Assembly (NCBI GenBank): GCA_963824395.1
Contig: CAWGPF010000005.1
Location: forward strand, 992,001-1,056,000
Source: 13-2-20CM-66-19 sp963824395
Lineage (GTDB): Bacteria > Pseudomonadota > Gammaproteobacteria > Steroidobacterales > Steroidobacteraceae
Direction of reading: 5' to 3'
Length of the DNA: 64,000 nucleotides
Shown here one piece after another: positions 46,035 through 53,827 of this stretch (its first letter is position 1; every line of letters begins with the position of its first letter). A program made the position numbers and the translations under genes. Below the pieces are notes generated by a model, which was given only the letters and a program-made list of their open reading frames with translations, did no database searches and was not told where the DNA came from.

Positions 46035-46798
46035 TGCGCCGTCGAAAGGTGCGTCAGCAGCAGGCTTGCCTGGGCGTCGAGCAGCGTGCCGTAGAGGGGC
46101 TGCAGCGAGTTGAGCTCAGCGTCGGTGAGGACTTTGAGGTCCAGCGGCGCCGCGAGCGCCGGCGCCGGCGCGCTCGTGGCGCCTCCCCAGACACGCCCGG
46201 CGAGCACCGCGCCCTTGGGCGTGATCGCGATCAGCACGAGCTCGGTCAGGTTCAGCAGCACCGGCGCCCCCGCCTCGGCGCTCGCGAGGCTGAAGCCGCG
46301 CAGGTACTCGGGCAGCTCCTTGCGGCGGGTGGCCTGTGCATGGCCGGCGTCGTTGAGGCCCGGCCCGAGCACGATGAGCGCGGCGAGCTGCTCGCGCGCG
46401 GCCAGCTCCTGGTAGGTCGCGGCGCACTCCTTGGCCAGGGGCTTTTCGAAATTCGCATCGAGAAAGCATGCCTCGCGTGCGCGCAGCAGCGCGGCGCCCG
46501 GAGCCAGCGGCACGCCGCTCAAGGAGAGCGCCGCCAGGCGCTCGCGCACCGCTTCACTGAGCATGCCGCCCACCGGCCAGCTGACGGGGTAGGTCTTGAG
46601 GTAGCTGTCCTGGACGCGGCGCGCGGCATGAAAGTGCGTCACCTCGGCATCGACGAGATTGACGATACCGATGCGCTCGCCCGCGCTCACCTGCGCGCCC
46701 GGCGGCGGCGCGGCGGCCGCGCACAGTCCCGGCAGGATGCCCGCGAGCATCCCGAGGAGCACTCCCGGGGCGCTGAACCCGCTGCTTCCCGCTGACAT
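46031..46798 (-). CDS. Exported protein of unknown function
   Basis: A 255-residue protein starting at ATG 46798 with signal peptide GVLLGMLAGILPGLCAAAAP. The mature part has no family that I recognise. Notable stretches are GERIGIVNLVDAEVTHFHAA near the start and EYLRGFSLASAEAGAPVLLN in the middle, with VGGMLSEAVRERLAAL between. Three Cys occur: one in the signal region, and ACFLDA and KECAAT in the mature part, which could form a disulfide. It is convergent with the GIDE gene, overlapping its stop by 4 nt, and followed upstream by a GIY-YIG-like gene on the same strand. Confidence 0.72.
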   Translation of the reverse strand: MSAGSSGFSAPGVLLGMLAGILPGLCAAAAPPPGAQVSAGERIGIVNLVDAEVTHFHAARRVQDSYLKTYPVSWPVGGMLSEAVRERLAALSLSGVPLAPGAALLRAREACFLDANFEKPLAKECAATYQELAAREQLAALIVLGPGLNDAGHAQATRRKELPEYLRGFSLASAEAGAPVLLNLTELVLIAITPKGAVLAGRVWGGATSAPAPALAAPLDLKVLTDAELNSLQPLYGTLLDAQASLLLTHLSTAH

Positions 46799-46888
46799 AG
46801 CTGGCACCCGCTGACGACGGCGGCCTCCGTGCCGCACCTGAGTCTACCGCGAACGGGGCATCCCCCCTTAAGGGCGTGCCACGGCCCT

Positions 46889-47473
46889 TCAATGGCCGCC
46901 CTCCACCAGAAAGCCGGCATCGCTCAGGGCCTGCGCGAGTGCCGCCTCGATGCGCGCGGCGTCGGCGCGGGTGATGCGCTGCAGGTGCAGGGTGGGTCCG
47001 GTGAGCACCTCGAGGCCACGCTTGAGCACGCTGCCCGCCGCGCGGATACCGGCCTTGTGCTGATCGAAGCGCTGCGCGGGGGTGTAGCCGCTCATGCCCA
47101 CGTATACCCCGTAGGGCCCGCGACGGCGGTCCGCGAAATCCAGCAGCACGAGGTAGAGGTTAGTGCGGCCGCGGCGCACGGGCCGGAAGGCTTGAGCGAT
47201 CTCGTAGAGCGCGGGCAGCCAGCCGATGTAGCGCATCGGCAGCCACTCCGGGATCGAGTCCGCCGCGCTCGCCCACAGCGCGCTCAGGGCCGCCTCCACC
47301 TGCGCCACGTAGGCTCCGCGCATCCACAGCTCGTGCACGCAGTGCGCCCCGCCCACACCATCGTGCGTCTTGAGCGCGTGGGCGAAGCGCTCGTGGAGCG
47401 CGTGCTCGGTGAGTGCGCGCAGCGGCCGCTCGGCCGGGGAGTGCGCGCGGGCCGCGCCCGCGCGCGGCTTCAT
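46889..47473 (-). CDS. GIY-YIG-like protein
   Basis: A 194-residue protein. The C-terminal half contains LYLVLLDFADRRRGPYGVYV then GMSGYTPAQRFDQHKAGIRA, which resembles the GIY-YIG nuclease core (YVG-S----R---H). The N-terminal half (VHELWMRGAYVAQVEAALSA) is helical and of unknown type. Its ATG overlaps the upstream MFS gene's stop (ATGA), so the two are co-translated. Nuclease function is inferred from the motif only, since the usual downstream catalytic Glu is not clearly assigned. No restriction or mobile gene is near it. Confidence 0.7.
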   Translation of the reverse strand: MKPRAGAARAHSPAERPLRALTEHALHERFAHALKTHDGVGGAHCVHELWMRGAYVAQVEAALSALWASAADSIPEWLPMRYIGWLPALYEIAQAFRPVRRGRTNLYLVLLDFADRRRGPYGVYVGMSGYTPAQRFDQHKAGIRAAGSVLKRGLEVLTGPTLHLQRITRADAARIEAALAQALSDAGFLVEGGH

Positions 47474-48768
47474 GTGGCCGGGGCGGCCGCATCAGCGCCG
47501 CGGCGGGCACAGAGGATCCAGATGACCCCGCCGATGGCCACGGCGATGGGCACCACGAGCACGGCGTGCGCCAGCGCCGCGGGACTGCCCGGGGTGCTAC
47601 CCCAGTGATCCGACAGGTAGCCGATCAGCACCGGCGAGGGCACGTCCCCGAGCAGATGGATCACGAACATCATGAGCGCGGCGGCCGAGGCGCGCTCGAG
47701 CGGGGAGACCGCGTTCACGATGGCCGCGTTCAATGGACCGGTGGACATGAACATCAGCAGTTCCGCGGCGATGATCGCCGGCAGGTACACCGAGCTTGAG
47801 GCGGTGGTAAGCGCCACGAACGCAAAGGGGGCCGCGAGGAGCGTCGTGACGCCCGAGAGCCACAGGTAAGACTGGCGCGAGTACTTCAGCAGGTAGTCCG
47901 CGAGCCACCCTCCCACCACGGTGCCGATGATCCCGGTCGCCACGACGATCAGACCGAAGTTGGTGGCGGCGCTCGCCTTGGGCACGCCGCGCACGCGCTC
48001 GAGGAACGCCGGCATCCAGGCGGCCAGCCCGCCGAGCCCGAAGGTGTAAGCGGCGTAGCCGAGCACCAGGAGCATGTAGCGGCCGCGGCGCAGCAGATCG
48101 GCGTACACCGCGAGCGACCCCTTCGGATGAGGCGCGCGCACCCCGCCCCCGTCCTGGATGCCGCGCGGCGGGTCCGGCAGCCACAGCGCGGCGACCGCGA
48201 GCGCGATGCCGGGGATCCCGGCCACGAAGAAGGCGGCGCGCCAGCCGAAGTGCTGCCCGACCTGGCCGCCCACCACGTAACCGAGCGCGGCGCCCACCGG
48301 GATCGCCATGTTGAAGAGCGCATAGACCCGCGCGCGTCCGGCCGGCGGGAACAGATCCGCGAGCAGTGCCGGGGCAATGGCGACGAGCGCCGCCTCGCCG
48401 ATCCCGACGATCGCGCGTGCGGCCAGCAGGTGCCCGTAGCCGTGCGCAAACCCTGAAGCGATGGTGGCGAGGCTCCAGATGCCGATGCCGAGCGCGATGG
48501 GGCGGGTGCGCGAACCGCGGTCGCCCCACGCCCCGAAGAGCGGCGCCGCAACCATGTACATGAGGATGAACACCGGCAGCAGCCAGCCGATCTGCGTGTC
48601 GGTGAGTCCCATCTCGCGGCGCAGGTCGGTCGTGAGCGGCGCGACCACGTAGCGGTCGAGGTAGTTCAGCAGGTTGATGGCCGTGAGCAGGCCGAGCGCG
48701 AGGTACGCGGCGCGGCGCGCGGGGGCGGCGGGAGCGTGGACGGGCGCGGCGGCTGGCACGCGCCGCAC
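47470..48768 (-). CDS. MFS transporter (spinster/sugar-acid-type)
   Basis: A 432-residue major facilitator protein starting at GTG 48768. Twelve hydrophobic segments are visible and the family motif GAWGDRGSRTRPIALGIGIW lies between helices 2 and 3, with LNYLDRYVVAPLTTDLRREM near the start. The LNYLDR pattern is typical of the spinster-like and anion:cation symporter group. It overlaps the GIY-YIG-like gene by 4 nt. Substrate is unknown; sphingolipid, organic acid or drug efflux are all possible for this subgroup. Confidence 0.88.
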   Translation of the reverse strand: MRRVPAAAPVHAPAAPARRAAYLALGLLTAINLLNYLDRYVVAPLTTDLRREMGLTDTQIGWLLPVFILMYMVAAPLFGAWGDRGSRTRPIALGIGIWSLATIASGFAHGYGHLLAARAIVGIGEAALVAIAPALLADLFPPAGRARVYALFNMAIPVGAALGYVVGGQVGQHFGWRAAFFVAGIPGIALAVAALWLPDPPRGIQDGGGVRAPHPKGSLAVYADLLRRGRYMLLVLGYAAYTFGLGGLAAWMPAFLERVRGVPKASAATNFGLIVVATGIIGTVVGGWLADYLLKYSRQSYLWLSGVTTLLAAPFAFVALTTASSSVYLPAIIAAELLMFMSTGPLNAAIVNAVSPLERASAAALMMFVIHLLGDVPSPVLIGYLSDHWGSTPGSPAALAHAVLVVPIAVAIGGVIWILCARRGADAAAPAT

Positions 48769-48783
48769 TTTACCTGAGTGCGC

Positions 48784-49572
48784 TCAGGCGGGCGCGAGCT
48801 TCAGGCGCTCGAAATACTGCCGTACCGGCTCGCGGTACCCTTCGCTCGAGGTTACCGTGGTGCCCCCGGCCATCACCAGGATGAAGTCCCCGCGCGGCGT
48901 GCGGCTGATTTCCCGCACGTGGCGCAGGTTCACGAGACAGGAGCGGCTGATGCGCAGCATCTGCTGCTGCTGGAAGGATTTCTCGGCCTGCTGCAGCGTG
49001 CTGCGCGCATGGAAGGAGTCGCGCCCGATGATGAGGCGCACGTAGTTGCGGTCGGCCTCCACGACCTCCACCTGCGACACGTCGAGCATGTGCATGCGGC
49101 TGCCGGCCTCGGCCAGCACCCGCGGCTGCCCCTCGGCGCGCGTGCGCGCGCGGCTCTCCAGCTGCTCGAGGAGCAGCGTGAGCGCCCCCTGGCGATCAAA
49201 GCCCTGCGCGGCCTGGTGGCGGCGCCGCACGCGCGCGATGGTGGCACGGAAGCGCGCGTCATCGAAGGGCTTGAGCAGGTAGTCGACGGCGCTCACCTCG
49301 AAGGCCTCGAGCGCGTAGTGATCGTAAGCGGTCACGAAGACGATGAGCGGCAGCGTCTCAGGATCGAGGGCGCGCGCGAGCTCCATGCCGGTCATCGAGT
49401 CCATCTGGATGTCCAGGAACAGCAGCTGCGGGGGCTGCAGGCGCAGCGCCGCGAGCGCCGCCGCGGGGTCGCCGTACTCACCGACGACGCTGAGGTCGCT
49501 CTCGCGCTCGCAGCACTCGCGCACCGCGCGCCGCGCGGCCGGCTCGTCATCGACGATCACCACCTCCATCAC
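48784..49572 (-). CDS. LytTR-type response regulator
   Basis: A 262-residue two-component regulator. The receiver domain has DDEP at the N-terminus, the phospho-acceptor in LLFLDIQMDSMTGMELARAL, and FVTAYDHYALEAFEVSAVDY then LLKPFD. The C-terminal LytTR DNA-binding domain is about residues 155-260 (VEADRNYVRLIIGRDSFHAR, FLRISRSCLVNL-like LRISRSCLVNLRHVREISRT). The start is ATG 49572 (MMEVV) or 49569. It overlaps the histidine kinase stop, so kinase and regulator are co-translated. LytTR proteins bind direct repeats about 21-22 bp apart; a matching repeat lies upstream of the kinase gene. Confidence 0.93.
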   Translation of the reverse strand: MMEVVIVDDEPAARRAVRECCERESDLSVVGEYGDPAAALAALRLQPPQLLFLDIQMDSMTGMELARALDPETLPLIVFVTAYDHYALEAFEVSAVDYLLKPFDDARFRATIARVRRRHQAAQGFDRQGALTLLLEQLESRARTRAEGQPRVLAEAGSRMHMLDVSQVEVVEADRNYVRLIIGRDSFHARSTLQQAEKSFQQQQMLRISRSCLVNLRHVREISRTPRGDFILVMAGGTTVTSSEGYREPVRQYFERLKLAPA

Positions 49573-50816
49573 GGGCGGGAGGCCTCGGCGCGCCCGCCGT
49601 GGGGCCCGTCACGCAGCAGGGGCATGCGGATCTGCGCCACCCACAGCGCCTCCCCCTGCGGCCCGGCGCTGAACGTGGCGCGTTCCCCGAACTGCACCTC
49701 CAGACGCTCGCGCACGTTGGCAAGGCCGATGCCGTCGTGGCCGCGGGCGCGGCCCGCGGCGATGGTGTTCGCGACGCGCAAGGTCAGCGTCTCTGCGTCC
49801 GCGGCGACGCTGACCTCGATGTGCACCGGCCCCTCGTGCCCGGCGAGGCCGTGCACGACCGCGTTCTCAACGAGCGGCTGCAGGATGAGGCTCGGCACCC
49901 AAACCGGCGGCGCTGCCGCGCGCGCGGGCACCGTGACGCTCAGCCGGTCGGCGAAGCGCTTCTGCTGCAGCTCGAGGTAGAGCGTGACGAACTGCAGCTC
50001 ATCGCCCAGGCGCGTGAACTCGCGCTCCCCGGCCGTCAGCAGCCGCCGCAGCAGGTCGCCGAGCTGCACCACCATGGTCTGGGCCGCCGGCGGGTCCCAG
50101 ATGATCTGGCCGCGGATGGTGTGCAGCAGGTTGAACAGCGTGTGGGGCGAGAGCTGCATGCGCAGCGCCTGCAGGTGGGCGCTGCTGAGGGCGCGCTCGA
50201 GGGCCGCGGAGCGCAGCTGCGCATCGCGCAGCCGCTGGTAGAAGGCAAAGCCCGTCATGAGCGCGACGCCGAAGCAGTAGGTGAGGAGGAAGCTCGTGAT
50301 GCTGGCGATCCAGGTGCGCAGCTCCCCGCCGTTCACGAACTCGTTCCAGCTCGGCCAGCCCTCCGACTGCGCGCGCATCCCCGTCATGGCGTGCTCGGGC
50401 ATGCCGAACCAGCGCCCGGTGAGGTATTCCCCGAGCATGAGGAGCGGGGAGGCCGGGATCACGAACAGCAGCGCCAGGGCAAGCTGTAGCGGCAGCGTCT
50501 TCCACAGCGGCTCCCAGCCGGTGCGCAGCGAGCGCCACATGCAGAAGAGGAAGAGCGGATAGAGCATCAGGTGCTGCAGCAGCCGCGCATCCGCCGGCGC
50601 AAACACGTGCTCGACCTTCATCGAGGTCAGGCTCGCCTGGATGTTCGTGGCGTACATGACATTGGAGATCGCCACGTACACCCAGAAGGCGCTGAGGAGC
50701 CACACGTAGCTTCTGAACCCGGGCAGGTCGGCGGTTGCCGCCGCGACCCGCTCGCGGGCGCTGCCGGCGACGGACGCCAGTGCCGGTGCGATGCGGTCGA
50801 GGGGCGAGGCACTCAT
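49569..50816 (-). CDS. LytS/AlgZ-type sensor histidine kinase
   Basis: A 415-residue kinase starting at ATG 50816 (MSASPLDRIAPALASVAGSA). Four or so membrane helices (SYVWLLSAFWVYVAISNVMY, LMLYPLFLFCMWRSL, LALALLFVIPASPLLMLG, FLLTYCFGVALMTGFAFYQ) precede the His_kinase domain with the phospho-acceptor in MQLSPHTLFNLLHTIRGQ and the ATP-binding region SLILQPLVENAVVHGLAG, then GHDGIGLANVRERLEVQFG. It should phosphorylate the LytTR regulator encoded after it. No sensory domain outside the membrane is recognisable. A longer upstream frame is rejected as non-coding. Confidence 0.93.
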   Translation of the reverse strand: MSASPLDRIAPALASVAGSARERVAAATADLPGFRSYVWLLSAFWVYVAISNVMYATNIQASLTSMKVEHVFAPADARLLQHLMLYPLFLFCMWRSLRTGWEPLWKTLPLQLALALLFVIPASPLLMLGEYLTGRWFGMPEHAMTGMRAQSEGWPSWNEFVNGGELRTWIASITSFLLTYCFGVALMTGFAFYQRLRDAQLRSAALERALSSAHLQALRMQLSPHTLFNLLHTIRGQIIWDPPAAQTMVVQLGDLLRRLLTAGEREFTRLGDELQFVTLYLELQQKRFADRLSVTVPARAAAPPVWVPSLILQPLVENAVVHGLAGHEGPVHIEVSVAADAETLTLRVANTIAAGRARGHDGIGLANVRERLEVQFGERATFSAGPQGEALWVAQIRMPLLRDGPHGGRAEASRP

Positions 50817-51168
50817 GTGTCGGCTCTGCTGTTCCTGTGGCTGCCGGGGCGCCAAGGCCGCCCCCATGGGAACGCTAGCGTACGCCGAAGCGACTCGCCA
50901 GTGCGCCCCGCCGCCACCTTGCGGGGACGAGCGCGTTGGCGGCGGGGACGAGTCCGCGCGCCCACGCACCCAAGCGCTCACACGGTGCGTGCGGAGGCTT
51001 AATTTACGGGCGTTCAGCGCGCTGCGCTCCGCCGGTACGAACCCGTGAATGGCGGGGATCAACACGCGTCGGCGGGGCTTCGCGCGCGCCGCGCGGCGGC
51101 GTCTCATAGACACATCGGCAACGAGCCGATGACCGAATCCTAAAACCCTTCGCCTCAGGAGACCGACC
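50817..51168. other. Intergenic region with direct and inverted repeats upstream of the LytTR system
   Basis: This 352-nt gap holds no gene that I can support. It contains an 11-bp inverted repeat, CCCCGCCGCCA (50906-50916) and TGGCGGCGGGG (50937-50947), and an 11-bp direct repeat GCGGGGACGAG at 50921-50931 and 50942-50952, with a 21-bp period. On the minus strand the direct repeat reads CTCGTCCCCGC and lies 105-136 nt before the kinase start. TACGCT at 50882-50877 is a possible -10 for that gene. Confidence 0.6.
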
Positions 51169-51573
51169 ATGAGCCCACTGAAGATCACCCGCCGCCCCGC
51201 CCTCTTCGCCTGCGGCCTTGCCGCCCTGACCCTCGGCGCCAGCGGCGCGGTGCTCGCCGCGGATGCCTGCCCGGACCAAGCTGCGGCTGCGAGCCCGGTG
51301 TCGAGCACCGTGACCGGCACCGCCGCGAGTGCCGCCCACTCGGTGCGGGTCAGCTATCGCGACCTGGACCTCGCCACCGCAAGCGGCAGCCGCGCGCTCG
51401 AGGAGCGCATCACGCTCGCCGCGCGCAAGGTGTGCGCTGCCGATGATATCCGCGACCTCGAGGCAGTGGCTGCAGGAGACGCCTGCCAGCGTGCGGCCGT
51501 CTCCAACGCCCTCGCCGACGTGCACAGCGCCCACCCGGCTGCCCAGTACGCGGTGAACCTGACGCGCCGCTGA
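51169..51573 (+). CDS. UrcA family protein
   Basis: A 134-residue exported protein with signal peptide ALFACGLAALTLGASGAVLA. The mature part has the UrcA-family pattern HSVRVSYRDLDLATASGSRA then LEERITLAARKVCAAD, plus a second Cys in GDACQRAAVSNALAD. UrcA proteins are small periplasmic proteins of unknown function common in sphingomonads and Xanthomonadales relatives. The ATG at 51169 has AGGAG 8 nt upstream. It is divergent from the histidine kinase gene. Confidence 0.88.
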   Translation: MSPLKITRRPALFACGLAALTLGASGAVLAADACPDQAAAASPVSSTVTGTAASAAHSVRVSYRDLDLATASGSRALEERITLAARKVCAADDIRDLEAVAAGDACQRAAVSNALADVHSAHPAAQYAVNLTRR

Positions 51574-51598
51574 AGCGGCGTGCGCGCCCCTGCGGGGC

Positions 51599-51635
51599 GC
51601 ACGATCCTCTCCAGGAGACCTCCTGCGGATCGTGC
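51599..51635. repeat. 37-nt interrupted palindrome between the UrcA gene and the YHS-like gene
   Basis: GCACGATCC (51599-51607) pairs with GGATCGTGC (51627-51635), and inside it CAGGAG (51612-51617) pairs with CTCCTG (51620-51625). The two nested perfect stems make a long hairpin or cruciform 26 nt after the UrcA stop. It has no U-tract. It could be a terminator-like or protein-binding element. Confidence 0.65.
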
Positions 51636-51754
51636 ACCCCGCTCGCGCGGCGTTCCCGCCGCGTACCGCCGCCGGTTGCAGCGCGCCGGCACGCTAAGGA
51701 GTACGATTCGCGCAAGCCGCCCACCGGCGCGGGTTTTCCGCGGAGATCCACTCC

Positions 51755-52846
51755 ATGCCATCAGTATCGCAAGGCCGCGCACCGGGAAGCCCCCGCGTGC
51801 GCTGCGGCATTTTCAGCGCCGTATTCAGCTGCCTCCTCGGCGCCGCCGCGGCCAGCGCCGCCGCGGCGCCGGTGACGCCCGAGCAGGCGCAGTTCGGCGG
51901 CCAGTGCGCCGAAGGGCTGGCCGAAGGCAAGCACCTCAGCACGAACTGCTCGCTCACCTGGGTCGACAAGGACGGCAAGAGCTACTGCTTCAGCAACGAG
52001 GCTGCGAGGAAGTCCTTCCTCGCTGATCCGTCGGCGAACGTGCAGAAGGCGCGCGACTTCTTCGCGGCGAGCAGCACCGAGTCGACCGAGAAGGCGATGC
52101 AGAACTTCGACAGCAACGATGCGGAGGCGGTGGTCAAGGCGCACATCGAGTCCACGCTCAAGGCCAACGACGGCGCCTTCCCGCTCGAGGATGCGCTCAA
52201 CGGCGAGCACCTGAAGCTCATCTTCGACGGCATCGACTTCACGCGCACCATCGACGGCTACGGCTTCTTCCCCGACGTGAAGTTCCACGACGCCGCGACC
52301 CCCGAGAAGCGCTACCTCATCGACTTCTGGGTGGCCCCCGTGGGCGGCGTGCTGCAGATCCAGGAAACGCGCATCTACAAGGAGCCGCTGCAGGTGGACG
52401 GCGCCTGGACGCTCAACGCCCGCAGCCCCATCCCCTGGTGGTGGATCCCCGCCTCCGAGCATCCCGGCCACCTGGCGACCAAGCGCGGCTGGGAGGTGAT
52501 GTCGGCGGTCGAACAGGGCGCGCTTGCGGAGGCGGCCCGCAACAACGGGGTCTTCAAGCTCAAGGACGACAAGACCGGGCAGGTGCTGAACCTTGAGTTC
52601 ATCGACACGCACCAGCCGATCCGCCAGCTCGATGACAACGGGCACTACTTTGCCTGCACTGACTTTCGTGTGGTCGGCACCAAGGACCAGATCTACGACA
52701 TCGATTTCTGGATCAACGACAAGGACGGCACCATGACGGTCGTGCAGACCAAGGTGCACAAGGTGCCCGAGCTGAAAGACGGCAAGTGGATCCAGGTGCC
52801 ACGTTACGAGTGGAAGGACGTCGGCAGCTCCCACGTCGTGCCCTGA
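51755..52846 (+). CDS. Secreted YHS-like protein with a duplicated C-terminal domain
   Basis: A 363-residue exported protein. A signal peptide (about residues 16-38, CGIFSAVFSCLLGAAAASAA) is followed by a YHS-like metal-binding motif: GGQCAEGLAEGKHLSTNC then DGKSYCFSNEAARKSFLADP, with Cys at 51, 65 and 78. Residues 141-219 and 266-346 are two copies of one domain: compare LKLIFDGIDFTRTIDGYGFF with LNLEFIDTHQPIRQLDDNG, and RYLIDFWVAPVGGVLQIQET with IYDIDFWINDKDGTMTVVQT. I do not recognise the repeated domain. A role in handling a metal or small ligand in the periplasm is a guess. No neighbour explains it; it is convergent with an aldo/keto reductase gene. Confidence 0.83.
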   Translation: MPSVSQGRAPGSPRVRCGIFSAVFSCLLGAAAASAAAAPVTPEQAQFGGQCAEGLAEGKHLSTNCSLTWVDKDGKSYCFSNEAARKSFLADPSANVQKARDFFAASSTESTEKAMQNFDSNDAEAVVKAHIESTLKANDGAFPLEDALNGEHLKLIFDGIDFTRTIDGYGFFPDVKFHDAATPEKRYLIDFWVAPVGGVLQIQETRIYKEPLQVDGAWTLNARSPIPWWWIPASEHPGHLATKRGWEVMSAVEQGALAEAARNNGVFKLKDDKTGQVLNLEFIDTHQPIRQLDDNGHYFACTDFRVVGTKDQIYDIDFWINDKDGTMTVVQTKVHKVPELKDGKWIQVPRYEWKDVGSSHVVP

Positions 52847-52861
52847 AGGCACAGTCCGGCG

Positions 52862-53815
52862 TCAGCCGATGCGGCTCATCTCCGCGGCCGTGAGGCTGAG
52901 GCGCGCCGCCGCGACGTCCTCCTCCAGGTGCTCAGGCGAGGAGGTTCCCGGGATCGGCAGCATCTGCGGTGATTTTGCGAGCAGCCACGCAATCGCCAGC
53001 TGCAGCACGCTCACCCCGCGCGCCTGCGCCACGGCCTCCAGTTCCTTGCCACTGGCGTCGTTCTCGAGCCGCTCCGTGGAGCCGCGCGCGATCGGCGCCC
53101 AGGGAATGAAGACGATGCGCTCGCGCGTGCACACGTCGAGCACGTCCTGCGAGGCGCGGTCGGCCACGTTGTAGCGGTTCTGCACCGAGGCGATCGGCAC
53201 CACGCGGCGCGCGCGCTCGAGCTCATCGGCCTTGAAGTTCGAGACTCCGACGTGGCGGATCTTGCCCTCGTTCTGCAGCTTCGCGAGCTCACCGACCGAT
53301 TCCTCGAGCGGCACCGCCGGATCGATGCGGTGCAGCTGGTACAGATCGATGCGCTCGAGCTTCAGGCGCTTGAGGCTCGCCTCGCACGCCTCGCGCAGAT
53401 GCGCGGGGCGCCCGGCGGGGATCCACTGCACGGGACTCGGGCGCAGCAGCCCGCCCTTGGTGGCGATCAGCAGCCCGCGCGGATAGGGGTAAAGCGCCTG
53501 CGCGATCAGCCGTTCGCTCACTTCCGGGCCGTAGGCGTCGGCCGTGTCGATGAAGTTGACGCCGAGGTCAAGCGCCCGGTGCAGCACCGCGCGCGCCTGT
53601 GCCGGGTCCTGAGGCTCACCCCAGATGTCCGGACCGGTGATGCGCATGGCACCAAAACCCATACGGTTGACCGTGAGGTCTTCCCCGACGCTGACCGTGC
53701 CGGCGGCGGCGGCGGCGGGGGCCGCCGGCGCCGCCGGCGTCGGCAGCAGGAGCGTCGTCACGCCGGCGGCGCCTGCCAGCAACGCGTCCCTGCGGGTCAG
53801 GTTTGTCTGCGTCAT
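52862..53815 (-). CDS. Tat-exported aldo/keto reductase
   Basis: A 317-residue aldo/keto reductase with an N-terminal Tat-type signal (LTRRDALLAGAAGVTTLLLP). The catalytic tetrad is visible: Asp and Tyr in NFIDTADAYG, Lys in LLIATKGG, and His in LYQLHRIDP. IGVSNF-type HVGVSNFKADELERARR and IPGTSSPEHLEEDVAAARLS are family features. Most aldo/keto reductases are cytoplasmic and use NADPH, so a Tat signal is uncommon. It lies between the YHS-like gene and a beta-barrel-like gene; both neighbours also look envelope-localised. Its substrate is unknown. Confidence 0.88.
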   Translation of the reverse strand: MTQTNLTRRDALLAGAAGVTTLLLPTPAAPAAPAAAAAGTVSVGEDLTVNRMGFGAMRITGPDIWGEPQDPAQARAVLHRALDLGVNFIDTADAYGPEVSERLIAQALYPYPRGLLIATKGGLLRPSPVQWIPAGRPAHLREACEASLKRLKLERIDLYQLHRIDPAVPLEESVGELAKLQNEGKIRHVGVSNFKADELERARRVVPIASVQNRYNVADRASQDVLDVCTRERIVFIPWAPIARGSTERLENDASGKELEAVAQARGVSVLQLAIAWLLAKSPQMLPIPGTSSPEHLEEDVAAARLSLTAAEMSRIG

Positions 53816-53827
53816 GGGAGCGGAATC

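Noticed and set aside
50906..50947. Intrinsic terminator
   Set aside because: The 11-bp inverted repeat has a 20-nt loop, no T-tract, and lies upstream of both neighbouring genes, so it is not placed as a terminator.
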